The notes below the pieces were generated by a model. It was not told where the DNA came from. It saw only the letters and a program-made list of their open reading frames with translations, and searched no databases. Below, in pieces: positions 7,206 through 14,944 of a stretch of DNA of 24,551 nt. A program made the position numbers and the translations under genes. Origin of the DNA: a virus. How positions within the stretch are numbered: the first letter of the stretch is position 1; every line of letters begins with the position of its first letter. The stretch lies in the IMG/VR virus record IMGVR_UViG_3300044684_000191, positions 1-24,551 of that record, one strand, 5' to 3'.

Positions 7206-7776
7206 CAGCTTTCCTCAACAAAGCGCATGCTCTGCATGTCGAATTTTGCACCCTCGAAGATCCTGAAGCAGATCGCCAGCGCCGTGCGATCAACGTCGTC
7301 CAGCTGGTCCGCACCGGTTCCATCGAGCCCAAATGCCATCTGGATCGGCACCCCGTTCTTCACGAGCCACGCTCGCTGCTTGTACTCGGGATGCCTTAGG
7401 CGTTTTTTACCTGCTCCTGCAGGTCAATATCGGGCGACTGGAAGTGCAACATGCTGCCCTTGAACACCGCGGCGTATCCGTCCTCGTCAAGGCGCTGCAG
7501 AATCGCCTCGACCTGCAGCTTCGTCGTAGGCGTCGGCACCGGGTCGCCGTCGATACTCGCTACGTACAGGACCGGCGAGACGCTGTTCATATAGGCCTCG
7601 TTCGTCGCGGACGGGCCCATGGCTTCGATAAGGCGGAACTGAGCTAGGAACGGTGGCTTTCGGAGTCCTATCACGCGACCACGCGCATCAGTGACCGTGA
7701 TGTCCTTGGGAGCTTCGGGCGCCGGCGCCTGGGTTCCTTCCAGGATCTGCATTCTTACGTTGTTGTCGTTGCTCAT
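7205..7776 (-). CDS. Tail assembly chaperone, -1 frameshift product (GT-like)
   Basis: The long form is read as 7776 to 7402, then again from 7402 to 7205 after a one-base slip, about 190 residues in total. The extra 65 codons read RLRHPEYKQRAWLVKNGVPI and end EGAKFDMQSMRFVEES, a plausible acidic/basic folded domain without internal stops. The stop TGA overlaps the ATG of the next gene. This matches the G/GT layout: two products sharing an N-terminus and made in a fixed ratio. The -1 extension is otherwise unexplained sequence between two tail genes. Confidence 0.82.
7396..7776 (-). CDS. Tail assembly chaperone, zero-frame form (G-like)
   Basis: A 126-residue acidic protein (MSNDNNVRMQILEGTQAPAP, then ..DARGRVIGLRKPPFLAQFRL) located between tail tube and tape measure, the standard position of the lambda G/GT-type chaperones that bind the tape measure during tail assembly. 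I chose ATG 7776, which overlaps the upstream stop as TGATG; a GTG at 7779 is possible. The reading frame ends with QVKNA and TAA right after an A AAA AAC heptamer. The downstream sequence continues open in the -1 frame, so this is the short product of a programmed frameshift pair. Confidence 0.85.
   Translation of the reverse strand: MSNDNNVRMQILEGTQAPAPEAPKDITVTDARGRVIGLRKPPFLAQFRLIEAMGPSATNEAYMNSVSPVLYVASIDGDPVPTPTTKLQVEAILQRLDEDGYAAVFKGSMLHFQSPDIDLQEQVKNA
7402..7408 (-). promoter_or_regulatory. Programmed -1 frameshift slippery site A AAA AAC
   Basis: On the minus strand the zero-frame codons GTA-AAA-AAC present the X XXY YYZ heptamer A AAA AAC, one of the most efficient bacterial -1 sites, two codons before the zero-frame stop. 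A perfect 5-bp stem with a 3-base loop (CGAGC GTG GCTCG, 7363-7375) lies about 26 bases downstream and could act as a stimulator, though it is further away than usual; a tiny GCC-TAA-GGC stem also sits next to the heptamer. Confidence 0.85.
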
Positions 7777-8426
7777 CACTGCACCTGGATGCGACGGGAG
7801 GCGAAGGCATGGACCTTCGCGTTGACGAGGGAGTCACCACGCCACGAACCGGGGTCGTCCAGACGCAGTGTCACGCCGGTGTAGCGGAACTGCGAAATGC
7901 CGCCGCCAGGTTCCTGGATGATTTCGGTGATCGTCCCAGGCTGCAGGTTCTGCCCATTGAAATACGCGGCTTCGAGGGCAGAAAAATAAGCATCGAATGC
8001 CGGCCCGTTGCGCTCGAACTCGATCATTCCGTCCCAGCCCACGGGGATACCCGTGCCAAGCGCAGGCCCCGGGGCGATGCCGAGGAACCCGCACATGCGC
8101 CGCCGCCAGTCGTCGAAGAGCCGCTTCCTGTCGCCGACCTCGTTAGCGTTGTGCACCCACACCGACGCCTGGGCGGTATCGAGGTTGCCTGATGCGGCCA
8201 CGATGGCGTTCTCCAACGTGTAGAGGTTGGTGAGGTACACGGTGATCAGCGTGCTTTCGTTCTCCGGCGTGAGATTGCTGAGCCGGTGAAACAGCGTCTG
8301 CCAGACGCCCGGCGACACGAAGCCATAGGCAAAATCGCGGGAATCATCCGCCGGCGTGTCGGTGCCCAGCATCGGGTAGCCCGCGAACCGACGCACGTCG
8401 GCGATCTGCTGGGTGGTCAATGCCAT
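7776..8426 (-). CDS. Chimera: head-completion-like N-terminus joined to tail-tube C-terminus
   Basis: The 216-residue protein seems to be built from two unrelated phage proteins. Residues 1 to about 122 (MALTTQQIADVRRFAGYPML, DNLDTAQ-like, DDWRRRMCGFLGIAPGPALG) look like a small head-tail connector encoded after the coat gene, a type that normally ends near GPGLG. From about 127 on (GWDGMIEFERNGPAFDAYFS, TITEIIQEPGGGISQFRYTG, then FASRRIQVQ) it reads like the C-terminal half of a tail tube protein. The frame is open across the joint (about 8045-8055). The genes expected in between, tail terminator and, in a contractile phage, the sheath, are absent. The family assignments are from memory, so a search is needed. 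Neither half is likely to work normally. Confidence 0.68.
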   Translation of the reverse strand: MALTTQQIADVRRFAGYPMLGTDTPADDSRDFAYGFVSPGVWQTLFHRLSNLTPENESTLITVYLTNLYTLENAIVAASGNLDTAQASVWVHNANEVGDRKRLFDDWRRRMCGFLGIAPGPALGTGIPVGWDGMIEFERNGPAFDAYFSALEAAYFNGQNLQPGTITEIIQEPGGGISQFRYTGVTLRLDDPGSWRGDSLVNAKVHAFASRRIQVQ

Positions 8427-8432
8427 TGTGGA

Positions 8433-8684
8433 TTACGCCTGCTGGTCGGTCGTAGCGCCCCTGCTGCGGCGGCCACGGCCGGCTACCACCGCCGCGGCAG
8501 CCTGCGCATCTTTCGCGGCGTCGCCGGCGACGTCCTTAACTTCGGTTTCGACTTCCGCGGCCACCTTCTCGACCTCGGCTTCGACCTCTTTCCAACCGAG
8601 ACGCAGATGCTCTTCCAGCGCATTGATGTGCACGCGGATGCGCTGGGCGTCCTTCTCGATCGTGACGAGCAGGGAATCGGACAT
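8433..8684 (-). CDS. Small Ala/Glu/Val-rich helical protein after the coat gene
   Basis: An 83-residue protein: MSDSLLVTIEKDAQRIRVHI, then a repetitive helical stretch (EVEAEVEKVAAEVETEVKDV) and a basic tail (AGRGRRSRGATTDQQA). ATG 8684 is preceded by AAGGA at good distance; further in-frame codons upstream run into the coat gene hairpin and are not used. It resembles the small, low-complexity proteins commonly found right downstream of coat genes (HI1506-like in position), but I cannot name a function. It ends 7 bp before the next gene. Confidence 0.75.
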   Translation of the reverse strand: MSDSLLVTIEKDAQRIRVHINALEEHLRLGWKEVEAEVEKVAAEVETEVKDVAGDAAKDAQAAAAVVAGRGRRSRGATTDQQA

Positions 8685-8711
8685 ATTCGTTTCCTTCGGT
8701 GTAGGGGGAAA

Positions 8712-8730
8712 GCGGGGCCAAAGGCCCCGC
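8712..8730 (-). terminator. Possible weak terminator after coat gene
   Basis: A perfect 8-bp GC stem with a 3-base loop (GCGGGGCC TTT GGCCCCGC on the minus strand) lies 11 bp after the coat stop codon. It is followed by CTTTCCCCC rather than a clean U-tract, so it may be an attenuator or an mRNA-stabilising hairpin rather than a full stop. Confidence 0.45.
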
Positions 8731-8741
8731 ACCCAGGTGGA

Positions 8742-9902
8742 TCAGCCCAACAGCAGCGCTGTGTGCTCCGGCTTGATGTTGGCCCAGCCGTAGGCAATGG
8801 CCACTTCGTAGCGGACGCGGCGGTACTGGCGGTACATCGAAAACTCGAACGCCATGCCGCTGCGCGGATCGACGATGACCGTCCGGTCATCGGCCGCGTC
8901 GCCTTCCTTCGGCAGTGCCGGCAGACGCGTCGCGAGGACGATGGCGGAGCGCGCGAACGCCAGGTTGCGGGTCGAAGGGCCCAGCACCGTCACCGCGGCG
9001 GCAGCGGCCGTCTGGCGCAGGCCTGGCGCATTGATCACCACCGTGCCGCTGGTGGAAGCGCCGATGTTGGCCGCCTGCGCAACGACGTATTTGTTCGGAT
9101 CACCGGCGAGGGTGATCACGTCGCCTGCCAGCAACGCGACCGCACCACCGGCCGGGGTGGTCAGCGTGATGCTGGTCGCGCCCTTCGCGCCCGCGGCAGT
9201 GACGGCACCGGTGACGGAGCCGGCAGCCACCGACTCGGCCACACCGGCCGACTCGCGAAGCGTGAAGCCGTGCAGCTCCAGCAGCTTGCCCTGAGCACGC
9301 AGTTCGACCGTGCCGGCTTCGTTCGCCTTGGTCAGCTGCGCCAGGCTGCGCAGGTTTGCGCCAGCAGTGGTGTCGATCACGCACTGCATGTCCGCCGTCG
9401 ACGCACCGTTGTCGGACAGAATCTTGCGCAGTTGCGCGGTATCCGTCAGACCGGTGGCGAACGGGGTGGTGCCGGCCGTGCCTTCCGCGCGCGACATCGT
9501 GGTGAACAGCGTGCCGACGTTCGTCTCGACTTCATTGACCAGCGTGCGAATGGCCTGCTGAATCTGATTCTGGCGGATCGCACCATAGCCACCGTTCGGC
9601 GACTGGTTATCGACGCCCTTCTGCTCTTCACCGGTCCAGCGAAACGGAACCATGCGGGACTTGGTGATGATGATCTGATTGTTGCCGATGTTCTGGTCGC
9701 CATCATCGGGCGGCAGCTGGCCGGGCGTGACGTCCTCGGCGGCAGCGGCCGGGGTGATCGGCACTCGAATCGGTTCGTTGAGCGCGGCGCGCTCGGCGGT
9801 GGCGCTCAGGGTGACGGCGGGAATGAAGCCGACCATCTCGCGCGAGACGACATCGATCGCCTCGTACAGGTCGGGGATGAGGCTGGTAAGCGTGTTCGAC
9901 AT
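8742..9902 (-). CDS. Major capsid protein, P22 coat-like
   Basis: A 386-residue protein starting MSNTLTSLIPDLYEAIDVVS, the usual opening of P22 gene 5-like coat proteins. It has an N-arm and spine-like section (residues about 30-110), a Gly/Ala/Thr-rich beta domain at about 225-310 (SITLTTPAGGAVALLAGDVI) that corresponds to the inserted domain of P22-type coats, and a C-terminal part with RRVRYEVAIAYGWANIKPEH. Length and order look complete. A GGAG lies about 8 bases before the ATG. It forms the procapsid with the scaffold encoded just upstream. Hairpins flank it on both sides, which would let the coat mRNA be separated from the scaffold mRNA. Confidence 0.93.
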   Translation of the reverse strand: MSNTLTSLIPDLYEAIDVVSREMVGFIPAVTLSATAERAALNEPIRVPITPAAAAEDVTPGQLPPDDGDQNIGNNQIIITKSRMVPFRWTGEEQKGVDNQSPNGGYGAIRQNQIQQAIRTLVNEVETNVGTLFTTMSRAEGTAGTTPFATGLTDTAQLRKILSDNGASTADMQCVIDTTAGANLRSLAQLTKANEAGTVELRAQGKLLELHGFTLRESAGVAESVAAGSVTGAVTAAGAKGATSITLTTPAGGAVALLAGDVITLAGDPNKYVVAQAANIGASTSGTVVINAPGLRQTAAAAAVTVLGPSTRNLAFARSAIVLATRLPALPKEGDAADDRTVIVDPRSGMAFEFSMYRQYRRVRYEVAIAYGWANIKPEHTALLLG

Positions 9903-9989
9903 GGATCACTCCGGGGTTCGGAAAGGTCAGGAATGCGTTCGTGAGCCATCCGGCCCGAGCACCCGCGTGGCATCCGCCGTGCGGGCATG

Positions 9990-10017
9990 AAAAAAGGCCG
10001 CTCGGTTGAGCGGCCTT
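9990..10017 (-). terminator. Rho-independent terminator after scaffold gene
   Basis: On the minus strand a GGCCGCTC / GAGCGGCC stem with an AACC loop is followed by TTTTTT. It lies between the scaffold stop (10054) and the coat start (9902). Confidence 0.8.
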
Positions 10018-10053
10018 CGTGTGGTGTTGCGAGAGAGCTTTGGTGGTGCGTGA

Positions 10054-10815
10054 TCAGTCGGTGATCGCGCCGCCACCTTTCACATGCGCCATCTGCGCGC
10101 TGGGATCGAGCTTTTCGAACTGCGCGCGCGGCATGGACTTGTTGCCACCGGCACCGCCGCCGTCGTTCTTCGCACCGCCGCCACTGGCGCCGGAGCTCTT
10201 CAGAATGGTGTCGCGGTACGGGTACTGCTCAACGATCATCTCGAGCGCTTCATCGAACGTCGCCAGCTCGCCCGGGTTGGATCGGCTGAAGAGCTTGTTG
10301 CCGGACTTGTCGTAGGCGACCACGTTTTCGCCTTCGAGCTTGAAGTGCTCGCCGAAGCGCGCCTGCACCAGATCCGCGGGGATGGCCAGCTTGTCGGCGA
10401 TCAGCTTGCTGCGCGCGAAGCTGCCGCCGATCTTCTCGGAGACGAGCGCAGACTGCAGCTTGTCGCGTTCCTTGACGATCGGCGCGTACTTATCCTCAAC
10501 GGCCTTGATGGCTTCCGTCTTGATGCGCTCGACATCGCCGGCGTCCACCAGCTTCTTGTCGTCCAGGTTCTTCACGACGTCCAGCGCCTTGCGCGCCGCG
10601 GCGGCATCCAGGCCGTCGAAGACCTTCAGGGCGCCTTCGGCGGTCTCAGCGCGCTCGCGGTGGCCCTTGGCCTCACCGTTAAGCCGCTTGATGGTGTCCA
10701 CGGTCTGCACGGCATCGAAAGGAATTTCCTTGCCGTCGTCGTGCACGTAGACCGGTTTGCCATCGGCGATTTCGGCGTAGTGCTTGCCATTGAGTTCGAC
10801 TGTCTTGAGTTTCAT
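10054..10815 (-). CDS. Scaffold-like protein (DUF6651-type)
   Basis: A 253-residue highly charged protein: a small N-terminal domain (KLKTVELNGKHYAEIADGKP), a long Lys/Glu/Ala-rich probably coiled-coil section at about 45-135 (ERAETAEGALKVFDGLDAAA), then a short folded part, a Gly/Ser linker (GASGGGAKNDGGGAGG) and a C-terminal helix (MPRAQFEKLDPSAQMAHVKG). Position between portal and coat, charge and C-terminal helix all fit an internal scaffolding protein of a P22-like procapsid. The ATG follows a GGATGACAGACG spacing. The portal terminator lies upstream and its own terminator downstream. Confidence 0.8.
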   Translation of the reverse strand: MKLKTVELNGKHYAEIADGKPVYVHDDGKEIPFDAVQTVDTIKRLNGEAKGHRERAETAEGALKVFDGLDAAAARKALDVVKNLDDKKLVDAGDVERIKTEAIKAVEDKYAPIVKERDKLQSALVSEKIGGSFARSKLIADKLAIPADLVQARFGEHFKLEGENVVAYDKSGNKLFSRSNPGELATFDEALEMIVEQYPYRDTILKSSGASGGGAKNDGGGAGGNKSMPRAQFEKLDPSAQMAHVKGGGAITD

Positions 10816-10888
10816 CGTCTGTCATCCAACAGGTGTGATGGCGGCCCATCCGGGCCAGTGGCGGCTTTGCGCATCCGCGCTAGGCCGG

Positions 10889-10913
10889 AAAAAAAAAGCC
10901 CCGGTTAAGGGGC
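10889..10913 (-). terminator. Rho-independent terminator overlapping the portal gene end
   Basis: Minus strand GCCCC TTAACC GGGGC followed by nine T residues. The portal stop codon TAA lies in the loop, so the terminator begins within the coding sequence. Confidence 0.85.
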
Positions 10914-12284
10914 CTTGAGATTGCTGTTTGGATCAGCGGCCGGTTCCTTGGCAGGATCCGGCGCTTCGGCTTTGAGCCTGGCCGCTTCATCGGACCACTC
11001 GCGATCCGGGGCCAGCACATCGCGGCGCTTCAGTTCCTCGAACGTCGTCTGCTTCGAAATGACGCCCGTCTTGGCCGCGGCCGTCAGCGTCGGCACATCC
11101 GTGCTCGGCGCCTGTTCGTAGGCCTTGAACAACTCGACCTCGATGCCGTCAGCGGGCTTTCCAACCCACTGCGCCATGAAACCCAGGGCCTGTTCCAGCG
11201 ATTCTTCGAACTGTTCGACGATCTGCTGCAGGAGCGATCGCGCAGCTTCGTCCTCGGAATTGATTTGCGTTGCCGTGGGCCCCTGTTCCTGGTCAATCAG
11301 CTCCGCGCCGATGGCGCGCATGCGGTCTTCCAGGTCATCCAGCGATTGCTTGCCGGCCTCGATCGCAGCACCGGTGTGTTCGGTGTACGAGAGGTCCGCG
11401 TCAGGGTTGTCGCTGGTGATGGCCGACGATGCACCGATCTTGATTTCGGACTCCCCGAAGCCGACGGCAACCAGAATTGGCACGCGGGCGACATGCAATA
11501 CGTTCTGCTGATCGCTGCTGGATTGGTAGTGCTCAACGTTCAGATACGCGAGATCGAGCAGCGGGCATTCGCCGCGGCCGAAACCGACACGGTGGCCGTA
11601 GAAAAACACCCAGGGAATCTCTTTCAGAGAGTTGGTGCCCTCGGCAAACAGGTCCCACTGTTCCTTGATGTTCGGGTTCTGGCGATACGTCTGCCAAGCC
11701 CCTGGTGTAAGCACACGGACCTGCTCGATGGTCTTTGTGGCCCAGGGCCCGTCATCGACCTCGACGCTTTCCAGCAGGCGAAGCTGCGCCAGGCGCGTGC
11801 CCTGCATCTTCCAGCCCAGGATCTGCTGCGGCTCGTAGCGCACGAAGTAGGGCCGCAGGTCCGCCTTCTTCTCGTCCTCGCGGGTGCGGACGCCGTCGGC
11901 CGGCGGATAGTCCACCAGCACCCCACACAAACCGTAGGCCAGCGCCTGGATCAGCAGCGCGTTCGCCATTGCCGGCAGCGGCATGCCGAGCTGGTCGATG
12001 TCTTTCAGCCATTCCTCGGGAATGTTCGGTGCTTTGACGGTCGGCGGTTTTGCAAAAGGCCTTGCCGCATTGACCGTCACCGTGTGGCGAAACGCGGGAT
12101 ATAGCACCGCCGTGTTGAGCCGCGCGCTGTAACAGTCGTCGTCCTCGCCCGGCCATTTCGGCAGGAGCGATTTGCCCGCAGCGCGCATGGCTGCCGTGCC
12201 GCCCATCAGAGCCTGGAACATCGGCCAAGCAGCAGACTGCGCCGCCATCGCGGGCGAGAGGGATCGGACGGTCGGTGTGGTCAC
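10905..12284 (-). CDS. Portal protein (DUF4055 type)
   Basis: A 459-residue protein encoded between large terminase and scaffold, matching DUF4055-type portals: ARLNTAVLYPAFRHTVTVNA near the N-terminus, YPPADGVRTREDEKKADLRP, WKMQGTRLAQLRLLESVEVD, PWVFFYGHRVGFGRGECPLL in the middle, and the late pattern GPTATQINSEDEAARSLLQQ. The portal forms the dodecameric ring through which terminase drives DNA. It begins 21 bp after the terminase ends. The tail is Pro/Ala-rich (PDPAKEPAADPNSNLKAP). It appears full length with no sign of damage. Confidence 0.92.
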   Translation of the reverse strand: MTTPTVRSLSPAMAAQSAAWPMFQALMGGTAAMRAAGKSLLPKWPGEDDDCYSARLNTAVLYPAFRHTVTVNAARPFAKPPTVKAPNIPEEWLKDIDQLGMPLPAMANALLIQALAYGLCGVLVDYPPADGVRTREDEKKADLRPYFVRYEPQQILGWKMQGTRLAQLRLLESVEVDDGPWATKTIEQVRVLTPGAWQTYRQNPNIKEQWDLFAEGTNSLKEIPWVFFYGHRVGFGRGECPLLDLAYLNVEHYQSSSDQQNVLHVARVPILVAVGFGESEIKIGASSAITSDNPDADLSYTEHTGAAIEAGKQSLDDLEDRMRAIGAELIDQEQGPTATQINSEDEAARSLLQQIVEQFEESLEQALGFMAQWVGKPADGIEVELFKAYEQAPSTDVPTLTAAAKTGVISKQTTFEELKRRDVLAPDREWSDEAARLKAEAPDPAKEPAADPNSNLKAP

Positions 12285-12305
12285 AGCAGAGCCTGTGTTG
12301 TCGGG

Positions 12306-13580
12306 TTACAAGCGCAGCGGCTTGACGCTGCTCGATGGCAGCCGTACCACTGGCCAGCGGAAGACCATGAAATAGCCGCCAGCATCGTTTGCGTGATCGT
12401 GCCCGGTCTTCTTGTCGGGGTCGCCGTGATCGTCGTAGGGCTGCTGCTCAAGGCTTTCGGTGAAGCTTGGGCACATATCGGTGTTGACCTTCAGCCGACG
12501 CTCGCCCTTGTCATTCAAAATCAGCGCATTGACGCTGTTCACGCGGTCCTTTACCGGCGGATTGGCGTCTTTCGCCCGGATTTGAAAGCCAGCCTGCTGC
12601 AGGATTGTCAGGTCCGACTGGCTTGCGCTCTTGCTGCTGGTGTTCTTGCCGCTGGCATCGGGGTAGACGGTGATGCTGTGCCCATTGTCGACATAGCGTT
12701 CGCGCAGCTTGCGCGCCATTTCCGGTGTATCGCGCACCTTCGTCAGTTCACCAACAGCGTGCGGGGCGTCATCGCGCACCACGAAAACGATCGCTGCCAT
12801 CTTGTTGACGTTGAAGTCCATGCCGACATGCAAAGGCTCATCCGGCAGAGGGACCGTGGGAGCATGGTTCAGCACCCGGTCGAAATCCGGATACACGCAA
12901 CCGCTGGTGAGGTTGACGAAGCGCCCAGCCAGGTAGGCTTCGATCAGTTGCGGCGGATAGCTCGTGCGCAGTGTATCGACGTAATCGGGTGCCAAGAACG
13001 GATTGGTCCACGTCGGCGCCTGCACCATGACGTAGCCTGGCTTGGGATTCCTCCCCCAAGTCTCATAGACGAAGTTGAAGCCTTCCGGCGTGGTATAGGC
13101 GCTCACCCGGTTGAAGGGCTTCTTCACGCCTTTGGGGCTTTGCCGGTTACGCGCGATGATCTTGCGCCAGATCAGCGTGGCGCGATCTTTTTTAAGCGTG
13201 TCGATCTCATCTACGTGAGCGCGATATGACTCGTAGCCAACAATGCGCGCTGGATTGTCCAGCGTCCGCAGGATGAAATCGCCGCAGCCACCGTTCGAGG
13301 TGTAGATGATGTTTTCGGTCTTGTTGTACTTGTAGCGGACGCCAAGCTCCGAAAGCTTGTCCTCCATGCGCGGCGCGAGGATCAACCGCACCAGGTCATA
13401 GGTAGGCTCGTACAGCGCGATCAAGGTCGACGATGAGGTCAGCACATCGCGCACTGCGCACATGGCCAACGCTTCGGTCTTACCGGTGCCGAAACCGCCT
13501 ACAAACGCAGGGAATTTATCGGGAAGCTGAAAGAACCGCGCCTGCGGCTCCGTCATCGTCAGCTCAAGCTCCCGTCCCAT
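12306..13580 (-). CDS. terL: Terminase large subunit
   Basis: A 424-residue packaging ATPase/nuclease. Walker A is GGFGTGKT (residues 28-35), Walker B with the catalytic acid is in AHVDEID (Asp124, Glu125), and the RNase H-like nuclease has acids at LHVGMDFN (Asp255), ITVYPDASG (Asp308) and the late DHANDAGGYFMVF (Asp395/Asp399). The order and length are standard, so the motor itself looks functional. It overlaps the end of the small-subunit fusion gene by 17 bp, indicating coupled translation. Its natural partner, the small subunit, is here present only as a C-terminal half fused to a methyltransferase. Confidence 0.95.
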   Translation of the reverse strand: MGRELELTMTEPQARFFQLPDKFPAFVGGFGTGKTEALAMCAVRDVLTSSSTLIALYEPTYDLVRLILAPRMEDKLSELGVRYKYNKTENIIYTSNGGCGDFILRTLDNPARIVGYESYRAHVDEIDTLKKDRATLIWRKIIARNRQSPKGVKKPFNRVSAYTTPEGFNFVYETWGRNPKPGYVMVQAPTWTNPFLAPDYVDTLRTSYPPQLIEAYLAGRFVNLTSGCVYPDFDRVLNHAPTVPLPDEPLHVGMDFNVNKMAAIVFVVRDDAPHAVGELTKVRDTPEMARKLRERYVDNGHSITVYPDASGKNTSSKSASQSDLTILQQAGFQIRAKDANPPVKDRVNSVNALILNDKGERRLKVNTDMCPSFTESLEQQPYDDHGDPDKKTGHDHANDAGGYFMVFRWPVVRLPSSSVKPLRL

Positions 13581-14736
13581 GACCCACTACCCTGATCGTG
13601 ATGCCGGTTACGGGCCTGTCGTCGACGTCGTCGCCGATCTCGCGTTCGCGCTTCTGGATGTCCAGGCGCTTCAGGTCCGCGTCCAGCTCCTGCTGGATGA
13701 GCAGCGCGCGGCGCGCCTCCAGGGATTCAATGCGAGCGGTCAGGCGATCGATAAGGCCGGCGTAATCACGGACCTTGTGCTTTTCCTCGCTACGCGCCCC
13801 AACTTTGTCGTTGACCTCGCGCTCGATGCGCTCTTCAAGTTCCGGCTCGTCGCCTTTTTCCTGTTCGCGCTCCAGCGCCCTCAGAAGGCGGATGCGCGTC
13901 AGCCGCAGTTCTTCGTCGACATTGCCCAGCTCGAGTCCCGCAGCAATGTCGCGCTCCTCCTCAGTGAGGAAACGGCTATAAAGGCTGCCGGGCTTGGTGC
14001 CGGCGCCGTAGTCACAGGCTTTCAGTAGGCGATATTCGCCGACGTAGCCAAGCTCGCGCATCACGGCATTGAACTTGCGCCAGGTCTCGCCGAGGCGGCG
14101 CTTGTCCGGCACAAGATACTGCCGTTGCACCGGCACGCGCTCACCTGGCTCGGCGATGCGATTGGTCATGACGGGCTTGCCGCGGCGCATGACGACCTCG
14201 CCGGTCTCTTCGTCGATCAGCGGGACCATATCCAACGTCACGACGCGGCCGGTGGCCTTGTCGCGCTTGGCGACCAACGGACACCACTGCAGGATCTGCT
14301 TTACGTTTTCGAGCGAGATGATCCGCGGCGCAAGCCCGTGGCGAGCAAGCCGGCCGGCGATCTTCGGAATAACCCAGCTGAGCGATCGCGTTGCCTTGTC
14401 GCGCGGCTGGCCACCCTTCGCCTGGCTGAAGTGCGTGCAGTCGGGCGACGCGTGGAACCAACCGACCAGGCGGCCGGCCACCTCGCGCAATATGTCCACT
14501 TCCCACACGTCCGCTGGCAGGTGCTGGGTGAAGGGATGGTTCGCCGCATGCATGCCGATGGCTTGCGGATCGTGATTCACCGCAACGTCGGGATCGCGGC
14601 CCAGTGCTTGGCGCAGCGCCTCGCTGGCGCCGCCCCCGCCCGCAAAGAAATCCACGACGATCTCGCCTGCGCGCAATGCGCTGACCAGCTTGCGATGCGG
14701 GAAGTTGAACCCGTGTTGACCGATTCCATCAGGCAT
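13564..14736 (-). CDS. Chimera: C5-cytosine methyltransferase N-half fused to terminase small subunit C-half
   Basis: Residues 1 to about 244 of this 390-residue protein are a C5-methyltransferase: SAM-binding motif I VVDFFAGGGGASEA (28-40), catalytic cysteine motif in FHASPDCTHFSQAKG (Cys100), and motif VI ENV (143-145). The domain stops at KACDYGA, just where families of this type continue into the R-rich motif VIII, the target recognition domain and motifs IX-X, all absent. From about 245 on (TKPGSLYSRFLTEEERDIAA, NVDEELRLTRIRLLRALERE, RDYAGLIDRLTARIESLEA) it is the C-terminal half of a terminase small subunit, without the N-terminal DNA-binding helix-turn-helix. The joint is near 13998-14008, in frame. 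Methylation is probably abolished. The TerS oligomerisation and TerL contact part may survive. A natural fusion cannot be excluded, but loss of both functional ends points to a deletion. Confidence 0.82.
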   Translation of the reverse strand: MPDGIGQHGFNFPHRKLVSALRAGEIVVDFFAGGGGASEALRQALGRDPDVAVNHDPQAIGMHAANHPFTQHLPADVWEVDILREVAGRLVGWFHASPDCTHFSQAKGGQPRDKATRSLSWVIPKIAGRLARHGLAPRIISLENVKQILQWCPLVAKRDKATGRVVTLDMVPLIDEETGEVVMRRGKPVMTNRIAEPGERVPVQRQYLVPDKRRLGETWRKFNAVMRELGYVGEYRLLKACDYGAGTKPGSLYSRFLTEEERDIAAGLELGNVDEELRLTRIRLLRALEREQEKGDEPELEERIEREVNDKVGARSEEKHKVRDYAGLIDRLTARIESLEARRALLIQQELDADLKRLDIQKREREIGDDVDDRPVTGITIRVVGHGTGA

Positions 14737-14944
14737 GCGCCATTGCTCCTATCGTTACTACGCCGGCCGTCTTAGCGACGGCTTCCGATACGCATGCACG
14801 GCAGCGCCCGAAGCGGAGCTTGCCGCTTTCAATCCGCCAGAATTCGGAGGTAGCTGGATGCCAAGAATCCTCGCCATAGCCGCGCGCGACGCAGCTGCGG
14901 CACTGGCGGTATTCGCCATCGGGACGATGCTGAAAGTCGCTCAT
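14729..14944 (-). CDS. Small zinc-ribbon protein (CxxC...CxxC)
   Basis: A 71-residue protein with two Cys pairs, Cys15-x2-Cys18 and Cys48-x2-Cys51, separated by a Phe/Trp-containing spacer (YRQCRSC, then GKLRFGRCRACVSE). This is like the zinc-binding modules often found at the start of phage HNH proteins. Here no HNH domain follows. Its stop overlaps the start of the methyltransferase fusion by 8 bp, so they are translated together. It is the first clear gene of the leftward operon. Function unknown. Confidence 0.7.
   Translation of the reverse strand: MSDFQHRPDGEYRQCRSCVARGYGEDSWHPATSEFWRIESGKLRFGRCRACVSEAVAKTAGVVTIGAMAHA

Noticed and set aside
7206-7395. Frameshift mutation in the tail chaperone gene
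   Set aside because: The break lies exactly on an A AAA AAC slippery heptamer at the place where tail chaperones are known to use programmed frameshifting, so it is not damage.
8286-9944. A 552-codon open frame on the plus strand over the coat gene
   Set aside because: It is fully antisense to a well-recognised P22-like coat gene, has an Arg/Gly/His-rich composition typical of a shadow frame in GC-rich DNA and no ribosome binding site.
12393-13229. A 278-codon plus-strand frame over the large terminase
   Set aside because: Lies within a gene with complete terminase motifs on the other strand; no start signal.
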